Source: Anaerocolumna cellulosilytica
Lineage (GTDB): Bacteria; Bacillota; Clostridia; Lachnospirales; Lachnospiraceae
Length of the DNA stretch: 64,000 nucleotides
Reading direction: 5' to 3'
Assembly (NCBI RefSeq): GCF_014218335.1
Contig: NZ_AP023367.1
Span: 4,645,501 to 4,709,500, forward strand
Below, in pieces: positions 54,046-61,698 of this stretch. The notes below the pieces were generated by a model. That model did not search any database, was not told the DNA's origin, and saw only the letters and a list, made by a program, of their open reading frames with translations. Position 1 is the first letter of the stretch, and every line of letters begins with the position of its first letter. The position numbers and the translations under genes are program-made.

Positions 54046-55638
54046 TTAATTTACTTTTTCAAACGTCTCAAAACGTTCCTCCTGGGGTGTTCTACCCATC
54101 ACTTTTTTATATGTAAAAGAAAAGTGGCTGAAATTGCAATAACCCATTTTAGCAGCAATATAACTGACAGGTAACCCAGTCGTACGTAGGAATCCCCGGG
54201 CAGCACGCATTTTCTGTTCTGTGATATATTCTTTTATATTCATACCTGTTTCTTTCTTAAAAATCCGTGATAGATAATCCGGATTTAAGTGTATATGTGC
54301 TGCCAGTTCATCCCGCCTGATGTCATCCTCAAGATTCTGGTCGATATACTCTATCACCCGCCGTACCAATGCCTTGGGGTCCTCTTGGTTATCATTAACA
54401 TGGAAATGTTTTGTAACATAACTAATAAGCATTTTCATCTGTGGAGCAGAATTCATACCATTTTTGTATAACTTAAGTCCTTCTGTCGTGCCAAACATAT
54501 CATTTAACATACGTTGATTTCCATCCATTGAATTATATAACATCTGCATAAAATCCTGATAAAAATACCGTAAGGTAATCCGATTAATCGTACCATTCTC
54601 ACACATCTCATCCAAAAGCCCCAGCGCCTGCTGCTCCACTGTATTTGCAAAGCCTTCCTTCATAAGTTCGTGCCAGTGTTTTATTTGCGGAATTCGAAAC
54701 ATGTGATTACTTTTTTGCTCAATGCTTCCCATAGGAAATACACCGCCTTTTAAAAGCACATTATTATCTCTGTGTGCTATCAGACCGGGCCAGATTTCCA
54801 AGGAGTTTTCCAAAGGAAAGGGCCCATTAAAATAACAAGCAATGCTGCATCTAAAGTACTGTTCGCAAACGCTATTCAGATACTGGAGCTGTCTTATAAG
54901 ACTTTCTCTTACGATTTCTTCCTTGTCACGTCCCTGTAGTAACATTGCAAAGGTGTTTTCTTCTATAAAAGCCAATCCCGTAAGCTGGTTATTCGGAGCA
55001 AAAATCTCGCTCACTATATTTTCCAACGATATTTCCAGCAGTGTGTTTTCCCATTTTTCCGAAAGAGTGCTCCATTTCACAATATGAATCAGCACTAAGT
55101 ATCCAGGTTCGCTAAGACACGGCAAAACCTCCAGTTCAGCCAATGTAAGCATGTCCTTTTTATTACCTGAGCTGCTCAACCAATTACGGATAGCATTGCC
55201 CGCTATGGATTTCTCCTGCTGCCTGAAAACTTTACCTTTATTGTACAGTTTATCCTTATAGACTTTTACATGTATTACCTTAACTGCCTTTTGTATCGTC
55301 TGAAAAATTTCCTCATAGGACGCCGGCTGTAAAATATAATCAAATGCACCCAATTTCACGGCTTCCTGTGCATATTCAAATTCAGCATGACTGGTAAGAA
55401 AAATACAATAGTTAGAAAAACCTTTCTTGTTCATCCATTCATAAAGCTGCAAACCACTCTCTACTGGCATCTCAATGTCACAAAGAATAATGTCTATCAT
55501 TTCGTTCATTAAAATATTCTTTGCTTCAAGAGCATTTAATGCCGTATATACTTTTTCTATCCCCAATTCAACCCAATGGATTCCTTTCAACAATCCCTCA
55601 ACAACAGAAACCTGGTCATCTACAATCAGTATTTTCAT
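54046..55638 (-). CDS. Response regulator with AraC-type DNA-binding domain (YesN type)
   Basis: A 530-residue two-component response regulator. The receiver domain (residues 1-120) has KILIVDDQVSVVEG, IILCDIEMPVESG (phospho-acceptor Asp about residue 54) and FLTSHAEFEYAQEAVKLGAFDYILQPA. A long middle region of about 270 residues follows. The C-terminal AraC/XylS domain has two helix-turn-helices (IRRDELAAHIHLNPDYLSRIFKKETG and VSYIAAKMGYCNFSHFSFTYKKVMGRTP). The start is ATG 55638 with AAGGAGAGG ahead. It is encoded 73 bp behind its histidine kinase. It lies directly upstream of the sulfatase 5 unit and is the best candidate to bind the three activator motifs. Confidence 0.93.
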   Translation of the reverse strand: MKILIVDDQVSVVEGLLKGIHWVELGIEKVYTALNALEAKNILMNEMIDIILCDIEMPVESGLQLYEWMNKKGFSNYCIFLTSHAEFEYAQEAVKLGAFDYILQPASYEEIFQTIQKAVKVIHVKVYKDKLYNKGKVFRQQEKSIAGNAIRNWLSSSGNKKDMLTLAELEVLPCLSEPGYLVLIHIVKWSTLSEKWENTLLEISLENIVSEIFAPNNQLTGLAFIEENTFAMLLQGRDKEEIVRESLIRQLQYLNSVCEQYFRCSIACYFNGPFPLENSLEIWPGLIAHRDNNVLLKGGVFPMGSIEQKSNHMFRIPQIKHWHELMKEGFANTVEQQALGLLDEMCENGTINRITLRYFYQDFMQMLYNSMDGNQRMLNDMFGTTEGLKLYKNGMNSAPQMKMLISYVTKHFHVNDNQEDPKALVRRVIEYIDQNLEDDIRRDELAAHIHLNPDYLSRIFKKETGMNIKEYITEQKMRAARGFLRTTGLPVSYIAAKMGYCNFSHFSFTYKKVMGRTPQEERFETFEKVN

Positions 55639-55711
55639 CTTTACCTCTCCTTCCGCTGCCACGGCAGCACAATAACCACTGAAAGAAACCATGCATCACA
55701 TACTGCCTTTT

Positions 55712-57421
55712 TTATACTTCTTCCTCCTTCATTAAAAACATAATTTCAATCTGTGCTCCGTTATTATTTGAAAATGTAATAGCAAAATCTTCTCCATACA
55801 GTACCTTAAATCGATTTACTGCATTCCATAATCCCACGCAAGAACCATTCTTTTCGACCTCCCTCCCATTATTTAGCAAGTCCAACACCCCTGCAGAAAA
55901 ACCCGGACCATTATCCCTTACTATGATATCCGCCAACCTTTGACCGTCAATTTCATAACTTTTTGCAATAATCTGCACGATAAGTGACCCATCCTGTGCC
56001 ATCGCATGCTTTATACAATTTTCCACCAAGGTCAATATGCTGACCGGAGGTACTTTAAGCATCAATACTTTGGTATCCACGGAAAGTTTACACTCTGGTG
56101 TTCCTCTTCTAGTTGCAACCTGCAGTGAAATATAGTTTTCACACATTTGCAGTTCTTTTTCCAGGGTAATCACCTCCGTATTTATATCAAATATATATCT
56201 TAAATGGGGCGAAAGGCATAGAACGGTCTTTTGAATCTCTTCCGTCTTACCTGCCTGAGCCAAGCCAAATATACTTTTCAGACAGTTCAAGAAAAAATGT
56301 GGGCGGATTTGCATACGCAGTGCATCCATCTGCGCTTTTTTAGCCAATAGCTGCTGCTCATAGCTTTTTATTCGTAAAGAGGTAATCTCCTTCATCATAT
56401 TATTGAAGGCATTATCAACCTGTGCAAATTCAGTTCCTTTATGCTTAGTAGGTCTTGCCTCCAAATCCCCGGTTTGGATTCTCTGCATCGCAATCACCAG
56501 ATTATCCATAGGAACAAATAATTCATATTTTAAATAAAGAACAACGGATATTAACGAAAACACCGCTACACCCAGATAAATAAATGGACTGTAATAAAGA
56601 ATTCTTATGCTCTCCTCATTTTTTTCAAAAGAGAGTGCCAGTCCCACCTTAAAACCGGCTAATTGCTTTTGCACAACAATATAATCCCGCTTTACTCCCG
56701 TAAAATAAAATTCATCCTTGTCATAATCTAACGTAATACCGCTTTCTAAAATCCATCTCTCATTTGCGAGAAAATCTCCTCTTCTAAAAAAGAAAACCTC
56801 TCCTTCAATTCCGTATATAAGCCTTGCATTTCTAACAGCCTGTGTTAAATCAATCAGGCATACTGCATATGCTCCTTTTCTTTCTACAACTCGAGTTAAT
56901 AACCAACGCTCCGAACAATGAAACAAAAACCATCCTATTGGTTTATCCTCTTCTGAACTAAGCTTTTCCCTTAGTAAAAATTCTATTTCCTGCTTTATTT
57001 TTCCATATGCAACTACTTGGTTATACTTCGTAAGGTAAATATCCTTTTTAGTATCATATAGAACTACCCCTGTTAAGTCCTTATTTGTTTGAAACATTTC
57101 AACAGTATCACTAAAAATAATCTGACCGGCCTTCTCTGCATCAATCGTATCATCCGCACTATAAAATACTTTAAAATTTTTATCATCCCATATCAGTTTG
57201 GTCAAATACTGTTCAGCAACTTCAATTTCTGTTCGCAATGTATTATAGTAGACTTGTAAACTATTCCTGTTTGCCTGTGTTATCTGGTCTTGAATCTGCT
57301 TCATTGCTTCCTTGATTATCCCTGCAAAAACAATTGATACAGGAATTAAAACACACAAAATTGCTATTATTATCCGATGCTTTAACCGCAGCTTTTGCTT
57401 TAACATTTTTCGTATTTTCAT
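55712..57421 (-). CDS. Sensor histidine kinase (YesM/LytS-like)
   Basis: A membrane sensor kinase of 569 residues that should phosphorylate the adjacent YesN-type regulator. TM1 is at about residues 15-35. An extracellular sensor region of about 240 residues follows, then TM2 (about 278-298), a HAMP domain (VPMDNLVIAMQRIQTGDLEARP) and the His_kinase domain. The phospho-acceptor histidine is in MQIRPHFFLNCLKSIFGLAQAG. ATP-binding motifs are LVENCIKHAM and IIVRDNGPGFSAGV. It is transcribed from its own good promoter, unlike the targets. The signal is probably an extracellular saccharide, by analogy with YesM systems beside sugar transporters. Confidence 0.93.
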   Translation of the reverse strand: MKIRKMLKQKLRLKHRIIIAILCVLIPVSIVFAGIIKEAMKQIQDQITQANRNSLQVYYNTLRTEIEVAEQYLTKLIWDDKNFKVFYSADDTIDAEKAGQIIFSDTVEMFQTNKDLTGVVLYDTKKDIYLTKYNQVVAYGKIKQEIEFLLREKLSSEEDKPIGWFLFHCSERWLLTRVVERKGAYAVCLIDLTQAVRNARLIYGIEGEVFFFRRGDFLANERWILESGITLDYDKDEFYFTGVKRDYIVVQKQLAGFKVGLALSFEKNEESIRILYYSPFIYLGVAVFSLISVVLYLKYELFVPMDNLVIAMQRIQTGDLEARPTKHKGTEFAQVDNAFNNMMKEITSLRIKSYEQQLLAKKAQMDALRMQIRPHFFLNCLKSIFGLAQAGKTEEIQKTVLCLSPHLRYIFDINTEVITLEKELQMCENYISLQVATRRGTPECKLSVDTKVLMLKVPPVSILTLVENCIKHAMAQDGSLIVQIIAKSYEIDGQRLADIIVRDNGPGFSAGVLDLLNNGREVEKNGSCVGLWNAVNRFKVLYGEDFAITFSNNNGAQIEIMFLMKEEEV

Positions 57422-57463
57422 CTAGTACCATCCTGTATGAGATTTTTTGTTTACCTACTACAA

Positions 57464-57492
57464 AGATTAAATGAATGTATTTGTTATGTCAA
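57464..57492 (-). promoter_or_regulatory. Predicted promoter of the two-component system
   Basis: Minus strand TTGACA (57487-57492), 17-bp spacer, TAATCT (57464-57469). The consensus -35 contrasts with the -35-less activator promoters A-C, consistent with a constitutively made sensor pair. Confidence 0.65.
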
Positions 57493-57637
57493 CAGTTTGA
57501 ACATCGATAAATGTTGTAATTTGTGGAAAATGTCATATTTTTGATATTTTTAGTCGTTTTTTGCATAACATTTTACCAAGGCTGCTGCAATCAAAACTGT
57601 AATGCAACTTAAAATATTATAAATTTATTTTTATATT

Positions 57638-57672
57638 ATAAAAGGCTTGAATCACCTAGTGACCAAGCCTAA
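57638..57672 (-). terminator. Terminator after the esterase gene
   Basis: Minus strand AGGCTTG and CAAGCCT enclose a small inner stem (GGTCAC/GGTGAT region, partly paired) and are followed by TTTTATAAT. It ends the pgmB-GH3-esterase unit. Confidence 0.7.
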
Positions 57673-57709
57673 GATTTAATTTTCATCTGCTGTGTTTGTA
57701 GATGTGTTG

Positions 57710-58981
57710 TTACAACTTACCACGGTTTGATAATGCCAGCCACTCAAATAGAGATACACTTTCTCCTTTCTTATACACAGGCGTATTATTATAATCGAGA
57801 ATGCATTCATTGTTTAATGCCGGTATCCAACTAAAATGCCCATTATACTCATATGGCGTTCTATCCTGATTAACATACCGTCCCGTACCATCAGTTACTG
57901 AAGGAAAGCAGGAAAAATGTACATCAGCCGCGCCGGCACTCAGTAATCTGCCATAGGTGGCTTTGGTATGCTTATTTACATCAATGACAGGATCATTGGC
58001 TGCATGAGTAAACCATATGGGTATTTTCTTAATTCTTTCAATGTCGTTGTCAGTTATAAATTCATCAGCTAATGCCTCACAGATTGGAAAGGCTGCCGCA
58101 AACATCTGCGGATAGGCAATGATCATTTTCATGGTCATAAAACCTCCATTCGAACAACCTCCTATATATACTCTTTCTTCATCAATGTCATCATGGGCTG
58201 CTATATATTCATCAATCAATTTCTTCAAGCTATCCAAATACATTGTACTGCCATCTGTATTGTATCTGCCTGTACCATCGTCCATCCACATAGTAGGGGC
58301 CTGGGGAACCAAAACATGGCAGCCGCTGAATATATACTGAATCTTATCTGAAATAAGATTTACAACTTTATTACCGCTGACGGCTATTGCCGGGTCGGTA
58401 CCGCCTTCCCCAGCTCCATGCAGCCAAATTAATAAAGGGTTCTTTGCTTTATTATTTTTTGGCTGGTAACATGCATAGTTCAAATGTATTCCCTGATAAG
58501 TTGATTCACCTGTAATAAATTCATCTGCCAGTATTGTTTTATTCCAATTTGATTCTGTAAATACCATATTTTCTATCTTACATTTACCTATGTTCATGGG
58601 TTTAATTTGGGTAATCGTATAATCACAACTTACCATTACATTAAATTTACCATCATATGTAATAGCAGATCCTAAGGATATTCGGGGATCTACCTCCATT
58701 TCAAGTGTAATACAGGTACCACCCTGGCTGGCTTTCCCTTCTTTGTCAGAAGTATATGCTCCGCAGACCTTTCTTTCCCCTACGGAAGGATAAACTTCAT
58801 CAGAACCCCATGATTTGCTTATCTTTATTATCTCACCGCTTTTTTTATCCTTCCTTTCTACATATACCTGAAATGTTTCTTCATTCACATCACATTCCCA
58901 TAATGGCTGCCCCACTTCTACTATTATTTTTGAAACAAATGGGCCTAAATCATAAACCTCAGTTATTGTACTGTATTTCAT
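57710..58981 (-). CDS. Alpha/beta-hydrolase esterase (PHB depolymerase-like) with N-terminal domain
   Basis: A 423-residue cytoplasmic hydrolase. The N-terminal ~160 residues are rich in beta-strands with no recognised motif, perhaps an immunoglobulin-like or accessory domain. The catalytic domain follows, with LLIWLHGAGEGGTDP (oxyanion region) and the nucleophile elbow GGCSNGGFMT (Ser about residue 280). A later aspartate is in WFTHAANDPVID, and a histidine lies near YNGHFSWIPA. This resembles feruloyl/acetyl esterases and predicted peptidase-type esterases found with sugar utilisation genes. No signal peptide. The start is ATG 58981 with GGAGGGTGAGGGG ahead. It probably removes acyl groups from imported saccharides, which is inference. 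Confidence 0.82.
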   Translation of the reverse strand: MKYSTITEVYDLGPFVSKIIVEVGQPLWECDVNEETFQVYVERKDKKSGEIIKISKSWGSDEVYPSVGERKVCGAYTSDKEGKASQGGTCITLEMEVDPRISLGSAITYDGKFNVMVSCDYTITQIKPMNIGKCKIENMVFTESNWNKTILADEFITGESTYQGIHLNYACYQPKNNKAKNPLLIWLHGAGEGGTDPAIAVSGNKVVNLISDKIQYIFSGCHVLVPQAPTMWMDDGTGRYNTDGSTMYLDSLKKLIDEYIAAHDDIDEERVYIGGCSNGGFMTMKMIIAYPQMFAAAFPICEALADEFITDNDIERIKKIPIWFTHAANDPVIDVNKHTKATYGRLLSAGAADVHFSCFPSVTDGTGRYVNQDRTPYEYNGHFSWIPALNNECILDYNNTPVYKKGESVSLFEWLALSNRGKL

Positions 58982-59067
58982 CCCCTCACCCTCCAAGCAT
59001 TATATACTTTACGAATTAAGAACTTTTATATGTATATCTTTTATACACATATCTAATATATGTACAA

Positions 59068-60786
59068 CTATAATCTGGTATCCCATCTTCCGACAAACGG
59101 ATCAATAGGGCTGGTTCCTTTAAATTCAGAACGTCCTAATAACTTATCTATGACTGCACGAAGGGTACTTGGTTTTAATTTATATGTATTTATAAAGGTT
59201 CGAATCCTTGGTACATCTAATAAATGATATGGATTTGCAAAGGAGATAAATATTGTAGGAATTGCAGCCTGAAAATTCGGACAATTTGCTCCCATGGGTT
59301 GTGCCCATTCAATTCGTACGGTGGTCTGATTGCTCTTTGTTATCAGGTTAGATACATAAACAAGTAAATCGTATTTGCTCACCATATCCTTGTGAGATAC
59401 GGAAAATCCCTCCTGAAGACTAGCCGGCGGCTGATAGATACTTACCTCAAAGCCCTCCCCTTCAAAAGCTTCCCTAATCTTATCAATATCCTCATTACCT
59501 CCGCCCATATAAGCATTCTCGCCAGTAAACATTGGATATAGAAGCATCCTCCTATATTTATTAACATCCAGAGGAATAATATCCTGCAAATTCTTTATTA
59601 AAGTTGCAGAAGAGTCTGCAACCTGAACGTCAATCTCTCTATGCTCTTTACAGCCAATGATCTTCTTTGCTTCTTCCACATTTGGAATCAGTGTTCCGTT
59701 TTCTTTTTTTTCTGGCAGTTTAAGAGCCGCCTTTGTAGCAAGAATTCTCATAACTGCTTCGTTAAGCCTCTCAGGTGTGATCATTCCATTCTTAACACCC
59801 TCTGTCATGAACTGATAGTCTTCCTCCAGATTTTTAGCAAATAAGAACATATCACATCCGGCTGCAATGGTATAGGGAACCGCTTTATCACGAGACATTG
59901 GAATACACATACCTGCCATGGTTGTGGCATCTGTGATGATTAAACCGTTAAAACCTAATTTTTCTCTTAGTAATCCGTTCAGTAATTCCGGTGCCAGTGT
60001 TGCGGGCATAATACTCTCATCTTTAATACCTGGTACCAGCTTTCTAGAATATGCCGGCTGCATAATATGCCCTACCATAACAGTAAGTGCACCTGCATCA
60101 ATGCATGCCTTATATGCTGTTCCAAAAGACTCGTCCCACTCTTCGCAGGAAAGCGAATTGATACTGGTTACCAAATGCTGATCTCTTTCATCAACACCAT
60201 CCCCAGGAAAATGTTTGATGGAAACTGCCATTCCCTGCTCTTGGACAGCCTTCGTATACGCAACTCCACAGTCACGAACTAGCTTCGGGTCAGAGCCATA
60301 AAGTCTAGTAGCCATAATTGGGTTCCTAAAATTATAATCTATATCAATCACCGGAGCGAATGCATAGTTTGCACCAACAGCAAGCCCTTCTCTTGCACAG
60401 ACATAACCTTGTTTGCCGGCAAATTCAGGATTACCAGTTGCCCCAATCTGCATATTAGGTCCAACATTTGTACCCTCTGCAATCATTCCATCACCCCCGG
60501 CTTCGAAATTAGCAGAGATAAGCATGGGTACTTGGGATTCCTTTTGTAAATAAGTAACTGCCTTGCAGCATTCTTCTAATGTCATCTGACGTCCCATAAT
60601 GCCACCGATTTTATATTTATGTACCAGCTCTTGTAAATATTCCTCGTTGCTGCTGTACATGATAAGATGAAACAACTGACCGATTTTTTCCTCAACTGTC
60701 ATAGTTTCTAGGGTTCTTTTCACCCACTCCACCTGCTTATCCTTCAAATTAAACGGATTCTTTTTCAATACATCATACTGAATCAT
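59068..60786 (-). CDS. GH3 glycoside hydrolase, NagZ-like
   Basis: A 572-residue GH3 enzyme of the NagZ/beta-N-acetylglucosaminidase branch. The motif SIKHFPGDGVDERDQHLVTS carries the Asp-x-His pair (here DQH) that serves as general acid/base in NagZ-type enzymes. The nucleophile aspartate is in NGLIITDATTMAGM. A second alpha/beta domain follows, and no fibronectin-like domain is present, unlike the 50.2-kb GH3. No signal peptide is seen, so the substrate is intracellular. Its first four bases overlap the end of pgmB (ATGA junction), so the two are translationally coupled. N-acetylhexosaminide or glucoside specificity is undetermined. Confidence 0.88.
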   Translation of the reverse strand: MIQYDVLKKNPFNLKDKQVEWVKRTLETMTVEEKIGQLFHLIMYSSNEEYLQELVHKYKIGGIMGRQMTLEECCKAVTYLQKESQVPMLISANFEAGGDGMIAEGTNVGPNMQIGATGNPEFAGKQGYVCAREGLAVGANYAFAPVIDIDYNFRNPIMATRLYGSDPKLVRDCGVAYTKAVQEQGMAVSIKHFPGDGVDERDQHLVTSINSLSCEEWDESFGTAYKACIDAGALTVMVGHIMQPAYSRKLVPGIKDESIMPATLAPELLNGLLREKLGFNGLIITDATTMAGMCIPMSRDKAVPYTIAAGCDMFLFAKNLEEDYQFMTEGVKNGMITPERLNEAVMRILATKAALKLPEKKENGTLIPNVEEAKKIIGCKEHREIDVQVADSSATLIKNLQDIIPLDVNKYRRMLLYPMFTGENAYMGGGNEDIDKIREAFEGEGFEVSIYQPPASLQEGFSVSHKDMVSKYDLLVYVSNLITKSNQTTVRIEWAQPMGANCPNFQAAIPTIFISFANPYHLLDVPRIRTFINTYKLKPSTLRAVIDKLLGRSEFKGTSPIDPFVGRWDTRL

Positions 60787-61469
60787 TTCCTTACCTCCTG
60801 CAATCTTTTACATATTTCTTCTATTGTTATATTATTTAATCCCGGTAATAATAAATCTGCCTGTGGTAAATTTTCACTACTCCCAATACCTACCGCAAAC
60901 ATCCCTGCATTATGGGCGGCTTCAATTCCGGCTGCAGCATCTTCAAACACAATACAGTTGTCATAAGGCACCTTTAATGACTTGGCTCCCATTATAAATA
61001 CTTCCGGGTCCGGCTTTGCTTTTGATACTGCATTGCCATCTATAATTTCATCAAATAATTCTTTTATCCCCAGCCTGTCTAATATTAATACTGCGTTTCT
61101 ACTGGCAGAACCTAAGGCTATCTTATACCCTTTTGCCCTTGCCTCTGTTAAAAACTTTCTCACTCCAGGAAGCACTTCCTCTTCCGTTAGCTGCTTTATG
61201 TATGTAAGATATAAAGCATTCTTTTTCTCGCAATTTTTTTCTTTTTCTTCTTCCGACAGGCTTAAATTACCGATTTCAAGAATAATTTCTAGAGAGCGCT
61301 TCCGGCTGACCCCTTTTAATCTCTCATTATTGCCTGTGGTAAAAGGAATCCCCATGTCATCAGCCAACTTTTTCCACGCAAGGTAATGATATTTTGCTGT
61401 ATCAACAATTACTCCATCCAAGTCAAACAATAATCCTTTGATTTCCTTCTTCTTCACTATTTCCTGCAT
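60783..61469 (-). CDS. pgmB: Beta-phosphoglucomutase family HAD protein
   Basis: A 228-residue haloacid-dehalogenase-fold enzyme. Beta-phosphoglucomutase converts beta-glucose-1-phosphate to glucose-6-phosphate. The catalytic aspartates are in GLLFDLDGVIVDTAKYHYLAWKKLA (nucleophile and acid/base Asp). The cap-domain motif is NERLKGVSRKRSLEIIL. The phosphate-binding stretch is ALGSASRNA and the metal site is CIVFEDAAAGIEAAH. VDTAKYHYLAW and GVSR are close to characterised beta-PGMs, so the call is better than 'generic HAD'. It leads the pgmB-GH3-esterase unit, with a promoter at 61498-61526. Confidence 0.9.
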   Translation of the reverse strand: MQEIVKKKEIKGLLFDLDGVIVDTAKYHYLAWKKLADDMGIPFTTGNNERLKGVSRKRSLEIILEIGNLSLSEEEKEKNCEKKNALYLTYIKQLTEEEVLPGVRKFLTEARAKGYKIALGSASRNAVLILDRLGIKELFDEIIDGNAVSKAKPDPEVFIMGAKSLKVPYDNCIVFEDAAAGIEAAHNAGMFAVGIGSSENLPQADLLLPGLNNITIEEICKRLQEVRK

Positions 61470-61497
61470 ACTTTACCTCCAGCACGTTATTCTATAC

Positions 61498-61526
61498 CTA
61501 ATACATTAAAATAATTTACAGTTCAA
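61498..61526 (-). promoter_or_regulatory. Predicted promoter of the pgmB-GH3-esterase unit
   Basis: Minus strand TTGAAC (61521-61526), 17-bp spacer, TATTAG (61498-61503). No copy of the sulfatase-unit motif is near it. Confidence 0.5.
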
Positions 61527-61627
61527 AACAAGGTCATAAGCTAGGTATTTTACTGCATTTTTTTATTATTTTACCTCTGTAAATAATAGTACTCACTTTT
61601 CAATATATTAATTTTTTACAGTTGCAT

Positions 61628-61656
61628 TTGAGTAATATGAAATATCTTGGTATAAT
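61628..61656 (+). promoter_or_regulatory. Predicted promoter of the AraC-GH39 gene
   Basis: TTGAGT (61628-61633), 17-bp spacer ending in TGG, TATAAT (61651-61656): a good -35 with an extended -10. Confidence 0.65.
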
Positions 61657-61698
61657 AATTACTGTAGAGATACACTCATATAACTTGGAGGATAAGAC

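Noticed and set aside
57530-57560. Possible fourth copy of the activator motif (gtcatatttttgatattttt) upstream of the histidine kinase
   Set aside because: It lacks the invariant TTCCGAC half and is not 42 bp from a TATAAT; the kinase has its own consensus -35 promoter.
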